A stretch of 64,000 bases of DNA, from assembly GCF_017876115.1 (NCBI RefSeq), contig NZ_JAGINO010000006.1, positions 62,001-126,000 on the forward strand. The letters are read 5' to 3'. Under the pieces are notes generated by a model. It saw only the letters and a list, made by a program, of their open reading frames with translations. It was not told the origin of the DNA and did not search any database. The translations under genes were made by a program, and so were the position numbers. Below, piece after piece: positions 1-8,082 of the stretch. Positions within the stretch are counted from its first letter, which is position 1; each line of letters begins with the position of its first letter. The stretch comes from Azospirillum picis. GTDB taxonomy: Bacteria; Pseudomonadota; Alphaproteobacteria; Azospirillales; Azospirillaceae.

Positions 1-131
1 CCATCGACTTCACCAGCTACGTCACGCTGGGCGGCGAGCAGGGGGCGAAGGACGCCGGCAAGATGCGCCAGGAAGGCAAGGAATACGTCGTCCAGGACGG
101 CGACATCTTCCACTTCCGCTTCAACGTCTGA
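1..131 (+). CDS. ychF: Ribosome-binding ATPase YchF, C-terminal end (partial)
   Basis: Only the last 42 codons are in the window; the 5' part lies to the left. The translated tail contains [13 protein letters not shown] and ends in [11 protein letters not shown], which is the highly conserved C-terminal TGS-domain ending of the YchF/EngD family of Obg-related P-loop ATPases. YchF binds ribosomes and is a universally conserved translation and stress factor; its nucleotide-binding domain is not visible here. The stop codon lies inside the first unit of a 28-bp tandem repeat. Identity is confident from the tail alone because this ending is nearly invariant in the family. Confidence 0.9.
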   Translation, partial: IDFTSYVTLGGEQGAKDAGKMRQEGKEYVVQDGDIFHFRFNV

Positions 132-209
132 CAGCCGCGGGACGCGGCGCGGGGTCTGACAGCCGCGGGACGCGGCGCGGGGTCTGACAGCCGCGGGACG
201 CGGCTCGGG
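126..209. repeat. Three tandem 28-bp repeats, each a hairpin
   Basis: A 28-bp unit starting GTCTGACAGCCGCGGGACGC is repeated three times head to tail (126-153, 154-181, 182-209); the third copy has one change near its end. Each unit holds a 6-bp stem GCCGCG / CGCGGC around a GGA loop, so the transcript would form three successive small hairpins. The first unit contains the ychF stop codon. The array may be an mRNA 3' stabiliser or part of the terminator region; function is inferred. Confidence 0.85.
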
Positions 210-215
210 GTGACC

Positions 216-241
216 GAAGGCGCTGCCGCGGCAGCGCCTTC
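216..241. terminator. 26-bp perfect palindrome after ychF
   Basis: The sequence GAAGGCGCTGCCG and its exact reverse complement abut to give a 26-bp perfect palindrome. It follows the three small hairpins and precedes the Pho box of the next gene. No long T tract follows, so it is a likely but non-canonical terminator for ychF. Confidence 0.5.
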
Positions 242-259
242 GCCCCTCCTGCACCTCCG

Positions 260-288
260 CTGTCATCCAACTGTCATATTGTCGTAAC
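260..288 (+). promoter_or_regulatory. Pho box (PhoB binding site)
   Basis: CTGTCAT occurs at 260-266 and again at 271-277, exactly 11 nt apart with a 4-nt spacer, matching the PhoB-box direct-repeat consensus; a third degenerate repeat (TCGTAAC) sits in the same register at 282-288. It lies about 72 bp before the start of a Na/phosphate symporter gene, which is where a PhoB-activated promoter is expected. Phosphate-starvation control is inferred from motif and context. Confidence 0.8.
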
Positions 289-359
289 AATCCGTGCGCC
301 CTACCCTTCGGTCAGGGGTGCTCCCTGTGCGCATCCCTTGGCATGACGAAGGGGGAGCG

Positions 360-2030
360 ATGCAGGCGACACGGGTGCTGCTGGAACTGGCCGGAAACGT
401 CGTGCTGCTCCTGTGGGGGCTGCACATGGTGCAGAGCGGGCTGACCCGCGCGCTGGGCGCCGATTTGCGCCGGGTGCTGGGGGCCGGCCTGCGCAACCGC
501 TGGACCGCTTTCCTGTCGGGCATGGGCATCACCATGCTGTTGCAGAGCAGCACCGCCACCGGCCTGATGGTCACCGGCTTCACCGCCACCGGGCTCGTGT
601 CGCTGATGCCTGCCCTGGCGGTGATGCTGGGGGCCAATGTCGGCTCGACCCTGATCGTCCAGCTCCTTGCCTTCGACGTCTCCCATGTGGCGCCGGTCCT
701 GCTGCTGGGCGGCTTCCTTGCCTTCCGCCGCGGCGGCAAGACGCGCAGCCGCGACCTCGGCCGCGTCGGGATCGGGCTGGGCTTGATGCTGCTGGCCCTG
801 CACCTGCTGCTGGCGACCATCGCGCCGGCGGAGAATGCGCCGATGCTGCAGCGGATGATGGGGATGCTGACGTCCGACCCGCTGGTGGCGGTGCTTCTGG
901 CCGCGCTGCTGGCCTGGGCTGCCCATTCCAGCGTCGCCGCCATCCTGCTGATCGCCTCGCTGGCCGGCGGCGGCGTGATCTCGCCGCAGGCCGCGGTCGC
1001 CATGGTGGCCGGCGCCAACCTGGGCAGCGCGGTCAACCCGATCATCGAAGGCCCCGGCGGCGACGGCGGCAACCCGGCCGCCCGGCGCCTGCCGGTCGGC
1101 AATCTGGTCAACCGGCTGATCGGCTGCATCCTGGTGGTGCCGCTGCTGGAGCCGATCACCGCCGGGCTGCAGATGCTGTCGCCCGACGCAACCCGGCTGG
1201 CCGCCAACTTCCACCTGCTCTTCAATGTGGCACTGGCCGCCCTGTTCATTGGTCCCCTGCCCTGGTTCGCCCGTCTGCTGGTGCGGCTGTTCCCGGAGCG
1301 GATCGCCGTGTCGGACCCGGCGGCGGCACTCTACCTGGACCGCAGCGCCCTACGGGTACCGCACCTCGCCATCGCCAACGCCGTGCGCGAGGCGTTGCGG
1401 ATGGCCGACACGGTGGATGCCATGCTGCGCGGCGCGCTCGACGTGCTGCACAGCGATGACCGCAAGCGCGTCCAGGAAATCCGCCGGATGGACGATGTGC
1501 TCGACCGCCTGCACGACGCGATCAAGCGCTACCTCACCCAGATCAACGTCGAGGATCTGGACGAACGGGATTCCCGGCGGGTTTCGGACGTGCTGACCTT
1601 CACGATCAACCTGGAGCATGTCGGCGACATCGTCGACCGCAACCTGATGGAGGCGGCGTCCAAGAAGATCCGGCGCAAGCTGAGCTTCTCGTCCGAGGGG
1701 GCGGCCGAGATCGCCGGCATGCTGGAACGGCTGAGCGAAACCCAGCGGCTGGCGGCGGCGGTGTTCGTCTCCGGCGACCTGCGGTCCGCCCGCGCGCTGA
1801 TGCGCGAGAAGGAGGTGATCCGCGACATGGAGACGCTGGCGACCGAGGCGCATTTCGCCCGGCTGCGCGCCGGCCGCACCGAGAGCGTGGAGACCAGCGC
1901 CCTTCACCTCGATATCCTGCGTGACCTGCGCCGGATCAACGCCCACCTCGTCGCCGCCGCCTACCCGGTGCTCGATCAATCGGGGGAGCTGTTGCCGAGC
2001 AGGCTCAAACATGGAACCACTTGGGCGTGA
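360..2030 (+). CDS. Na/Pi cotransporter family protein with PhoU-like C-terminal domain
   Basis: The protein (556 aa from the ATG at 360, preceded by GGGGGAG) belongs to the Na_Pi_cotrans (NptA/YjbB-like) family of inner-membrane sodium-dependent phosphate symporters. It shows the two inverted repeats of the family with their QSS/HSS motifs (LLQSSTATGLM near residue 60 and AHSSVAAILL near residue 188), several hydrophobic helices up to about residue 330, then a helical PhoU-like domain to the C-terminus. An upstream in-frame codon at 294 exists but would remove the ribosome-binding-site spacing and fall within the promoter zone. The Pho box upstream suggests induction under low phosphate. Whether it imports or exports phosphate cannot be read from the sequence. 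Confidence 0.85.
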   Translation: MQATRVLLELAGNVVLLLWGLHMVQSGLTRALGADLRRVLGAGLRNRWTAFLSGMGITMLLQSSTATGLMVTGFTATGLVSLMPALAVMLGANVGSTLIVQLLAFDVSHVAPVLLLGGFLAFRRGGKTRSRDLGRVGIGLGLMLLALHLLLATIAPAENAPMLQRMMGMLTSDPLVAVLLAALLAWAAHSSVAAILLIASLAGGGVISPQAAVAMVAGANLGSAVNPIIEGPGGDGGNPAARRLPVGNLVNRLIGCILVVPLLEPITAGLQMLSPDATRLAANFHLLFNVALAALFIGPLPWFARLLVRLFPERIAVSDPAAALYLDRSALRVPHLAIANAVREALRMADTVDAMLRGALDVLHSDDRKRVQEIRRMDDVLDRLHDAIKRYLTQINVEDLDERDSRRVSDVLTFTINLEHVGDIVDRNLMEAASKKIRRKLSFSSEGAAEIAGMLERLSETQRLAAAVFVSGDLRSARALMREKEVIRDMETLATEAHFARLRAGRTESVETSALHLDILRDLRRINAHLVAAAYPVLDQSGELLPSRLKHGTTWA

Positions 2031-2099
2031 CTCCTATCCCTCCGGCAGGCTGCCGATGGGCCGCCGGACCGCCCATTTCTTGTCACCGCCGCAGCGATC

Positions 2100-2164
2100 T
2101 TAACTCTTTCGTAACCATTTAAAATTCGCCAAGCTCTTTCGCGACATGGTTAACAAACCGTTAA
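2100..2164 (+). promoter_or_regulatory. CtrA-type binding motif upstream of the EAL gene
   Basis: TTAA-CAAACCG-TTAA at 2150-2164 is a full TTAA-N7-TTAA match to the CtrA response-regulator box, extended to GTTAA on the left. A second, 7-of-8 match (TTAA-CTCTTTC-GTAA) lies at 2100-2114. Both are in an AT-rich pocket 65-130 bp before the GTG start of the phosphodiesterase gene. CtrA control is inferred from the motif only. Confidence 0.6.
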
Positions 2165-2227
2165 TATGTTTGTTATTCCGAGGAGGCCGGACGCCTTCGG
2201 GCAACGGCGGTCGCAAGGGAGCAAGCG

Positions 2228-3235
2228 GTGGCGAACAGGCGCGCGACGTCCAACGGACCTGGGAACGCCGGGGCCGGCAGGCCGGGATCGGAAGCGAACA
2301 GACCAGTGCTGGGCGGGTCCGACAAAGCGGCTTCGGACGCGGCCGGGTCCGACATGTCCGCCTCCGGTCTCTTCCCGCCCGACCCGGACGGCGCCGGGGA
2401 CGGCTTCGCCGAGCGGGTGCGGGATGCCATCGACCGCCAGGAGCTGTTCCTGGTCTACCAGCCGCAGGCGGACGTCTTCACCAACCGCCTCACCGGTTTC
2501 GAGGCGCTGTCGCGCTGGCGGCTGTCGGACGGCACCATGCTTCCGCCCGACGTCTTCGTGCCGATGGCCGAGCAGGGCAAGGCGATCCACCTTCTCGGTG
2601 AATGGTCGCTGCGGACCGCCTGCGCCGCTGCGGCCGAATGGCAGCGCACCGGCATGGCCGACGTTCCGGTCTCGGTGAACCTGTCGGCACGCCAGCTCGA
2701 TGATCCCGGCCTCGTCCGTATGGTGCTGGGCGTGCTGGCCGACAGCGGCCTGCCGGCTGCGAACCTCAAGCTGGAGCTGACCGAAACCGCCCTGTTCGGG
2801 CAGACGCAGAACGCCCGCGAGGCGCTTGTGCAACTGCGCGGAGCGGGCGTGCGGCTGGTGCTCGACGATTTCGGCACCGGCTGGTCCTCCCTGGCGACCC
2901 TGAGGCGGGTTCCCGTCGAATCGCTGAAGATCGACAAGCAGTTCGTCCAGGCGATGGTGGAGGACCGTGATGCCGCCGCCATCGTCCAGGCCGTGGTGGC
3001 GATGGCCCACGCGCTCGACCTGACGGCCGTCGCCGAGGGCGTGGAGACGCCGGAGCAGCGCCTGTTCCTGCAGGCCTACCGCTGCGACACGCTGCAGGGC
3101 TTCTGGCTGTCGCGGCCGCTGCCCACCGACGGGGTGCCGGACTTCCTCTCCCGCCTGGGACTCACCGCGACGGTGCCGGGGTCCCGGGCGCCGGGGGCGG
3201 AGGTGAAGGGCGCTGCGACGCCGAAAGCAGGATGA
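2228..3235 (+). CDS. EAL-domain cyclic-di-GMP phosphodiesterase
   Basis: The 335-aa protein starts at a GTG (2228) with AAGGGAG upstream. After about 55 residues of low-complexity sequence it is a single EAL domain: FEALSRW near residue 92, VNLSARQL, the ELTE motif, VLDDFGTGWSS near 213, the lysine in ESLKIDKQF, AEGVETPEQ near 270 and QGFWLSRPLP. The metal- and substrate-binding acidic residues of active EAL enzymes are all present, so hydrolysis of c-di-GMP to pGpG is likely. No sensor, GGDEF or membrane segment is attached. Its 3' end overlaps the convergent Nudix gene by 74 bp. The upstream CtrA-type box suggests cell-cycle or motility-linked expression. Confidence 0.88.
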   Translation: MANRRATSNGPGNAGAGRPGSEANRPVLGGSDKAASDAAGSDMSASGLFPPDPDGAGDGFAERVRDAIDRQELFLVYQPQADVFTNRLTGFEALSRWRLSDGTMLPPDVFVPMAEQGKAIHLLGEWSLRTACAAAAEWQRTGMADVPVSVNLSARQLDDPGLVRMVLGVLADSGLPAANLKLELTETALFGQTQNAREALVQLRGAGVRLVLDDFGTGWSSLATLRRVPVESLKIDKQFVQAMVEDRDAAAIVQAVVAMAHALDLTAVAEGVETPEQRLFLQAYRCDTLQGFWLSRPLPTDGVPDFLSRLGLTATVPGSRAPGAEVKGAATPKAG

Positions 3236-3656
3236 CCCGCCGGGTCTCGTCCCATTCGGTCAGCTCCGCCGCCTCGTCGGCGGTGGCCCAGCAGGCTTCC
3301 AGGGCGTCGTCGGCGCAGACCGCGTCACCGTCGGCGCTTTCCGCGGCCACCTCGACCAGCGTGTAATGGAAGTGCACCCGCCCCTCGGCGTCGGGGGTGA
3401 TGGCGTCCACCACCGTGACGATGCCGGTCGGCACCACCTCCAGCCCGGTTTCCTCGCGGACCTCGCGCACCGCGGTCTCGAACACCGTCTCGCCCACCGA
3501 CTGGGCGCCGCCCGGCAGGCTCCATTGGCCCAGCCGCGGCGCCTTGCCCCGCCTGATCAGCAGCACCCGGTCGCCCCGCCAGACGACGACCCCCACCCCG
3601 ACCCAGGGGCGGTCGGGATATTCGCGGCTGGAGCGGTCGGCAGGCGGAGTGGTCAT
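3162..3656 (-). CDS. Nudix hydrolase
   Basis: The 164-aa protein has a complete Nudix box (G-x5-E-x7-REVREETGL) at residues 50-72 on a typical Nudix fold: VGVGVVVWRGDRVLLIRRG precedes it and WSLPGG leads into it. Such enzymes hydrolyse nucleoside diphosphates linked to another moiety; the substrate is not evident. The start ATG at 3656 has AGGGAG upstream; a much longer open frame to 4301 is antisense to the LysR gene and is not used. The tail is proline-rich (SPPPPAPGTPAP) and overlaps the end of the EAL gene. It is divergent from the LysR gene over a 112-bp gap. Confidence 0.85.
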   Translation of the reverse strand: MTTPPADRSSREYPDRPWVGVGVVVWRGDRVLLIRRGKAPRLGQWSLPGGAQSVGETVFETAVREVREETGLEVVPTGIVTVVDAITPDAEGRVHFHYTLVEVAAESADGDAVCADDALEACWATADEAAELTEWDETRRVILLSASQRPSPPPPAPGTPAPSR

Positions 3657-3768
3657 GGGAAGCTCCCTATCGATGGCTTGACCCGACGGTAGCGCGACCC
3701 GACACTTGTGCGCCAGACGGGACGGCGCATCGCAGCGCCGCCCCCATCGCTGTCCACCATGGCGGGCC

Positions 3769-4683
3769 ATGAAGCTCAACGAGATCCGAACCTTCATCGC
3801 CGTCGCCGACGCCCAGTCGGTGCAGGAGGCCGGCAACCGTCTCGGCCTGACGCAGTCGGCGGTGTCGCGCCTGATCCAGAGGCTGGAGGCGGAGCTGGGC
3901 GTCGTCCTGTTCGACCGCCAGACCAAACCCCTGGCGCTGACGCGCGACGGCGAGCTGGCGCTGGCCCATGCACGGCGCGTCCTGGCCGCCGCCGGCGACT
4001 TCGCCGACGCCTTCGCCGGAGCGGCGGAGCCGCGCGGACTGCTGAAGCTGGGTGTTGCGCATGTGCTGACCGCGCTGGCGGCCGGGCGGCCGCTGGACGA
4101 GCTGCGCGCCGGCTTCCCCGGCCTGACCTTCCGGCTGCAGTCGGACTGGAGCACGCCGCTGATCGAGCAGGTCCGGGCCGGCAGCCTCGATGGCGCCCTG
4201 GTCCTGCTGTGCGAGGACGAGGAGCCGCCGGAGGATCTGCCGGTCCGGCGCCTGAGCAGCGAACCGGTCAGCATCGTCGCCGGCCCCGACGGCACTCCCA
4301 ACCCCGGCCTCGCCGCGATGAACAGCCGCGGCTGGGTGCTTCAGCCCAGCGGCTGCCGCTACCGCAACGCGCTGCACCTCGCGCTGGCGCCCCTCGGCCA
4401 GCAGCCGAATGTAACGGTGGAGGCCTTCGACCAGAGCCTGCTGGTGGCGCTGGTGGCGCGGGGGGTCGGTTACGGGCTGGCGCCGCTGCGCCTGATCGCG
4501 CCCATCCCCGCCGCGTCCTCGCTGCGCCCGGTCGACGTACCGGGCTTCCGGCTGAGGGTGACGGTCTGGCTGGTGCAGGCCCGTACGGCCGGCCGCATCG
4601 GGCCGGTGTTCGACCGGCTGGAAGCCGTGCTGCACCGGCAGCTCGACGCCTGCGCCCCTGTCCTGCATTCCGCCGCGGAATGA
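3769..4683 (+). CDS. LysR-family transcriptional regulator
   Basis: The 304-aa protein begins MKLNEIRTFIAVADAQ, followed by the LysR winged helix-turn-helix (LTQSAVSRLIQRLEAELG, LFDRQTKPLALT) in the first 60 residues and an effector-binding domain from about residue 90. The ATG at 3769 is preferred over the in-frame codon at 3706 because family members start at this point. It is followed in the same direction, 121 bp later, by an MFS transporter, which is its probable target. It may also act on the divergent Nudix gene. The effector is unknown. Confidence 0.85.
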   Translation: MKLNEIRTFIAVADAQSVQEAGNRLGLTQSAVSRLIQRLEAELGVVLFDRQTKPLALTRDGELALAHARRVLAAAGDFADAFAGAAEPRGLLKLGVAHVLTALAAGRPLDELRAGFPGLTFRLQSDWSTPLIEQVRAGSLDGALVLLCEDEEPPEDLPVRRLSSEPVSIVAGPDGTPNPGLAAMNSRGWVLQPSGCRYRNALHLALAPLGQQPNVTVEAFDQSLLVALVARGVGYGLAPLRLIAPIPAASSLRPVDVPGFRLRVTVWLVQARTAGRIGPVFDRLEAVLHRQLDACAPVLHSAAE

Positions 4684-4804
4684 CCCGATTGCCGATTATG
4701 AATTTGCCGAACTGTTGAGCCCGGCCTATCGTCAGGGCTCCTATGGTCCGCAATCGGGCCAGACCGGCCGGCAGGACCGGCCGCCGGCTTCCGGGAGAGA
4801 ACCC

Positions 4805-6058
4805 TTGTCCACCGTCCCCCCCGCACCGGCCCGCTCCTCCTGGAGGACGCCGGCCGTCGTCATCGTCTGCGGCTGCCTGATCTCGATGCTGGCCTTCGGA
4901 CCGCGCTCCAGCATGGGGCTGTTCATCGGGCCGCTGTCCGACACCCGCGGCTGGGGCCGCGACGTCTTCGCGCTGGCGATGGCGATCCAGAACATCCTGT
5001 GGGGGGCCGGCGGGCCCTTCGCCGGTGCGCTGACCGACCGCTACGGGCCGGCGCCGGTCCTGGCCGGCGGCGGGCTGCTGTATGCGGCCGGCCTGGCGCT
5101 GATGCCCTATGCCGGGACCAGCCTGGAGTTGCACCTGACGGCGGGCGTGCTGATCGGGCTCGGGCTGTCGGGGGCATCCTTCGGCATCATCATCGCCGGC
5201 TTCACCCGCCTGCTGCCGGCGGAACAGCGGACCTGGTCGATCGGCATCGCCACCGCCGCCGGGTCGCTGGGCCAGTTCCTGTTCGCGCCGATGGGCCAGG
5301 CCTTCATCGCCGGCTTCGGCTGGCAGACCGCCCTGCTGCTGATGGCGGCGTCGATGTTTGCGATACCGCTGCTGGCGCTGGTCTTTCCCGGCCCCAGGGG
5401 AATGGCGGCCCATGCCGGCCCGGCGGTCACCGGGGCGAACATCGGCTTCGTCGCCGCGGTGCGCCAGGCGTTCCAGCACCGCAGCTACGTGCTGCTGGTC
5501 GCCGGCTTCTTCGTCTGCGGCTTCCAGCTCGCCTTCATCACCACCCACCTGCCGCCCTACCTGACCGCCGCCGGCATCAGCCCCTCGCTCGCCGCCTGGG
5601 CGCTGGCGCTGATCGGCCTGTTCAACGTCGTCGGCTCCTACGCGTCGGGCGTGCTGGCGGGCAAGGTCAGCAAGCGCTACCTGCTGTGCGCCAACTATTT
5701 CTCGCGCGGCATCGCCACCGCCGCCTTCGTGCTGCTGCCGATCTCGCCGGTCACGGTCGTCGCCTATGCCGCGGTGATGGGGCTGCTGTGGCTGTCGACC
5801 GTGCCGCCGACCTCGGGCCTCGTCGCGCTGATGTTCGGCACCCGTTACATGGGCACCCTCTACGGCTTCGCCTTCTTCAGCCATCAGGTCGGCGGCTTCC
5901 TCGGCGTCTGGCTGGGCGGCGTGCTGTACGAGCGCACCGGGTCCTACGACGTCGTCTGGTGGCTGGGCGTCGCCCTGGCCATGTTCGCCACCATCGTCCA
6001 CTGGCCGATCGACGAGAAGCCGGCGCCGGCGCTGGCGGCGGCGGAGGCGAAGGCGTAG
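4805..6058 (+). CDS. MFS transporter (monocarboxylate/oxalate-formate-like)
   Basis: The protein (417 aa from a TTG at 4805 with GGGAGAG upstream) has about 12 hydrophobic helices and the MFS loop motif GALTDRYGP between helices 2 and 3. The pattern RSSMGLFIGPLSDTRGWGRD at the first helix is typical of bacterial MFS carriers related to monocarboxylate and oxalate/formate exchangers. An ATG at 4715 would add a polar 30-residue leader with no family counterpart. The preceding LysR gene suggests it moves a small organic compound sensed by that regulator; the substrate cannot be told from sequence. Confidence 0.8.
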   Translation: MSTVPPAPARSSWRTPAVVIVCGCLISMLAFGPRSSMGLFIGPLSDTRGWGRDVFALAMAIQNILWGAGGPFAGALTDRYGPAPVLAGGGLLYAAGLALMPYAGTSLELHLTAGVLIGLGLSGASFGIIIAGFTRLLPAEQRTWSIGIATAAGSLGQFLFAPMGQAFIAGFGWQTALLLMAASMFAIPLLALVFPGPRGMAAHAGPAVTGANIGFVAAVRQAFQHRSYVLLVAGFFVCGFQLAFITTHLPPYLTAAGISPSLAAWALALIGLFNVVGSYASGVLAGKVSKRYLLCANYFSRGIATAAFVLLPISPVTVVAYAAVMGLLWLSTVPPTSGLVALMFGTRYMGTLYGFAFFSHQVGGFLGVWLGGVLYERTGSYDVVWWLGVALAMFATIVHWPIDEKPAPALAAAEAKA

Positions 6059-6059
6059 G

Positions 6060-6470
6060 ATGACGGCGATGAGCGACCGCCCCGCCCCCTCCGCACCGCC
6101 GATCAGCCACGGCCTGGCCGCCGGCCTGTTCGCCGGCGTGCTGCTGGTGTGGGCGGCGCTGATGGGGCTGTCGCTGCAGCGGGCGGCGCTGCCGGATTCG
6201 ACCGGCGGGCTGATGCTGGCGGTGTTCCGCCCCGGCACCAGCGACGCCGATGCGCTGGCCGCCATGGTGCGCGCCGGTGGCGAGCCGGTCCGCTCCACCT
6301 GGCTGGGCTTCGCCTGGGTCGCCCGGGGGCAGGAGCCCGGCTTCGTCGGCCGCCTGAAGGCCGAGGGCGCGCTGGCCGCCTTCGGCGAGCTTCCGGTCGG
6401 CCCCACCCTGGGCGGCTGCACCGCGACGCCGGTGGACAGGGCGGCGATCGCCGCCACCCGCCTGCAGTAG
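6060..6470 (+). CDS. Unknown single-pass membrane protein
   Basis: This 136-aa frame (or 133 aa from the second ATG at 6069) starts one base after the MFS stop codon, so it is probably co-transcribed. Residues about 18-38 (GLAAGLFAGVLLVWAALMG) form one transmembrane helix or uncleaved signal anchor; the remainder (RPGTSDADALAAMVRAGG, GELPVGPTLGG) would be periplasmic. Codon usage has the strong G/C third-position bias of its neighbours, supporting a real gene. I do not recognise a family. Confidence 0.6.
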   Translation: MTAMSDRPAPSAPPISHGLAAGLFAGVLLVWAALMGLSLQRAALPDSTGGLMLAVFRPGTSDADALAAMVRAGGEPVRSTWLGFAWVARGQEPGFVGRLKAEGALAAFGELPVGPTLGGCTATPVDRAAIAATRLQ

Positions 6471-6622
6471 GCGGATCTTCCCGCCACTACCCCCTTTCCG
6501 CCTGGCGGATGGGCGCGGGCGTCACCAACGGTGGACGCGCGGCGCCCGGGGTGTCATAGTGCGGCCCGCATTCGACCGGCCCCGCGCAGGCGGAGGTCAG
6601 ACCCCGGAATTCGTGAGCGACG

Positions 6623-7015
6623 ATGAGCGAGCCGATCTCCCTGTTCACCAAACTGGCGAACATCCACATCCGTTACGTCACGTGGCGTCGGGGCGCCAAG
6701 GTCGGCAGCGACCGCTTCGGCAACGTCTACTACCGTTCCAAGGACACCAAGGCCGGCACGCGCGAGCGCCGGTGGGTCCTGTATGCCGGCGAGCCCGACG
6801 CGTCGAAGATCCCGCCGGAATGGCACTCCTGGCTGCACCACACCACCAAGGATCCGCTGCCGGAAGGCTCCAGCGCCTTCCACAAGCCGTGGCAGAAGGA
6901 GCATCTGCCGAACCTGTCGGGCACGGTCCAGGCCTACCGGCCGCCCGGCCATGTCCTGGCCGGCGGAAAGCGCGTCCCGGCCACCGGCGACTACGAGCCC
7001 TGGACTCCGAGCTGA
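6623..7015 (+). CDS. Complex I accessory subunit, NDUFA12/B17.2 family
   Basis: The 130-aa protein contains the conserved blocks of the NDUFA12 family: GNVYYRSKD, RRWVLYAGEPDASKIPPEWH, WLHHTTKDPLPE and KPWQKEHLPNLSGT. NDUFA12 is a supernumerary subunit of NADH:ubiquinone oxidoreductase that mitochondria share with alphaproteobacteria, bound to the peripheral arm at the inner membrane. It is encoded away from the main nuo operon here, next to mlaD and a DUF2155 gene, an arrangement I recall from other alphaproteobacteria. A good terminator hairpin follows at 7056. Confidence 0.92.
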   Translation: MSEPISLFTKLANIHIRYVTWRRGAKVGSDRFGNVYYRSKDTKAGTRERRWVLYAGEPDASKIPPEWHSWLHHTTKDPLPEGSSAFHKPWQKEHLPNLSGTVQAYRPPGHVLAGGKRVPATGDYEPWTPS

Positions 7016-7055
7016 TCCGTCACCGCCGACCTGATCCGTCACGTCAGAGCGGACG

Positions 7056-7079
7056 ACCCGGCCCTTTCGGGCCGGGTTT
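7056..7079 (+). terminator. Intrinsic terminator after the NDUFA12 gene
   Basis: A 9-bp GC-rich stem ACCCGGCCC / GGGCCGGGT with a TTTC loop is followed by TTC. It sits between the NDUFA12 stop and the mlaD start, so mlaD would need its own promoter or read-through. Confidence 0.6.
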
Positions 7080-7109
7080 CGATTCGGGAACCCGCTGCAG
7101 GATAGTTTC

Positions 7110-7634
7110 ATGCGCCGCAATGTGATCGAAACCGTGCTGGGCGGCGTCGTGCTCGCCGTGGCCGCCGTTTTCCTGGCCTTCGCCTACAAGAGCGCCGACC
7201 TGCGCAAGGTGCAGGGCTATGACGTCACCGCCAACTTCAGCAGCATCACCGGGCTGCAGAGCGGCGCCGACGTCCGCATCAGCGGCGTGAAGGTCGGCAC
7301 GGTCACCGGCCTCAGCCTCGACCCGGCCTCCTACCAGGCGGTCGTCCATCTGTCGGTCGACAATTCGGTGAAGCTGCCCAAGGACACCGCCGCGGTCATC
7401 GCCTCGGAAAGCCTGCTGGGCGGCAAGTTCCTGTCGCTCGAACCCGGTGGCGACCCCGACATGATCAAGCCGAACGGCAAGATCGAGTTCACGCAGAGCA
7501 CCCCCGGCCTTGAGCAGCTCCTGGGCCAGGTCATCTTCTCGCTGCAGAACATGAGCAAGCCCGGCGACTCGCCGGATGGCCAGGCCAATGGCCAGGCCGG
7601 CACCCAGCCCCCGGCCCAGCCGCCGAAGCTGTAG
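7110..7634 (+). CDS. mlaD: MlaD, phospholipid-transport substrate-binding protein
   Basis: The 174-aa protein has one N-terminal transmembrane helix (about residues 7-27) followed by an MCE domain: GYDVTANFSSITGLQSGADV, RISGVKVGTVTGLSLD, and a later SLLGGKFLSLEPGG. This is the periplasmic, membrane-anchored MlaD subunit of the Mla ABC system, which moves phospholipids between the membranes and maintains outer-membrane asymmetry. The Q/P-rich tail after residue 150 is low complexity. The other mla genes are not in this window. The start ATG is at 7110. A terminator hairpin follows at 7671. Confidence 0.9.
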   Translation: MRRNVIETVLGGVVLAVAAVFLAFAYKSADLRKVQGYDVTANFSSITGLQSGADVRISGVKVGTVTGLSLDPASYQAVVHLSVDNSVKLPKDTAAVIASESLLGGKFLSLEPGGDPDMIKPNGKIEFTQSTPGLEQLLGQVIFSLQNMSKPGDSPDGQANGQAGTQPPAQPPKL

Positions 7635-7670
7635 CGCTCCTCCGGTCACCGAACGGCATCCCGCGAGCTG

Positions 7671-7702
7671 AGGCGCGGCCGGAACCTCCGGCCGCGCCTT
7701 TG
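7671..7702 (+). terminator. Terminator hairpin after mlaD
   Basis: A perfect 12-bp stem AGGCGCGGCCGG / CCGGCCGCGCCT with a 5-nt loop is followed by TT. It ends 43 bp before the start of the lipoprotein gene. Confidence 0.6.
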
Positions 7703-7744
7703 CGTTGGGCTACGGCATCCGAACGAGACCGAGGAGGAACTGCC

Positions 7745-7999
7745 ATGCGTTTGTCTGTTCTGGCCGTGCTGGGGCTGGCCCTTGCGACCGCGGCCTGCGG
7801 CAACACGATGGAGGAGAAATCGGCCAGCGGCGGACTGGGCGGTGCCGCGGCCGGCGCGGTGGTCGGCGGCCCGGTCGGGGCGGTGGTCGGCGCCGCGGCC
7901 GGCGCCAGCGCGGGTGCGGTGACCGACAAGGTCGAGGAGCGCAACCAGGACGGCTCCGGCGCCACCTACAGCGCCCCGGCCTCCCGCACCACGCGCTGA
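7745..7999 (+). CDS. Small glycine-zipper lipoprotein
   Basis: The 84-aa protein starts at the ATG at 7745, which has GAGGAGG upstream. Residues 1-19 form a signal peptide ending LATAAC, a weak lipobox, so Cys19 is probably lipidated. Residues about 29-58 are a glycine-zipper stretch (GGLGGAAAGAVVGG, VGAAAGASAGA) of the kind found in small envelope proteins that insert in or pack against a membrane. A short polar tail follows. An exact role cannot be assigned. An in-frame codon at 7700 precedes the ribosome-binding site and is not used. Confidence 0.75.
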   Translation: MRLSVLAVLGLALATAACGNTMEEKSASGGLGGAAAGAVVGGPVGAVVGAAAGASAGAVTDKVEERNQDGSGATYSAPASRTTR

Positions 8000-8082
8000 C
8001 GCCTGCCCGTCCGGACGCGGGAGGCTCCGGCGTCGTCCGCCACTGGACGCTGCCCACGCTTCCGGGCTAGAAGGCGGAGCGT

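Noticed and set aside
4268..6487. A 739-aa minus-strand frame over the LysR and MFS genes
   Set aside because: Low-complexity His/Gly/Arg shadow antisense to two well-recognised genes.
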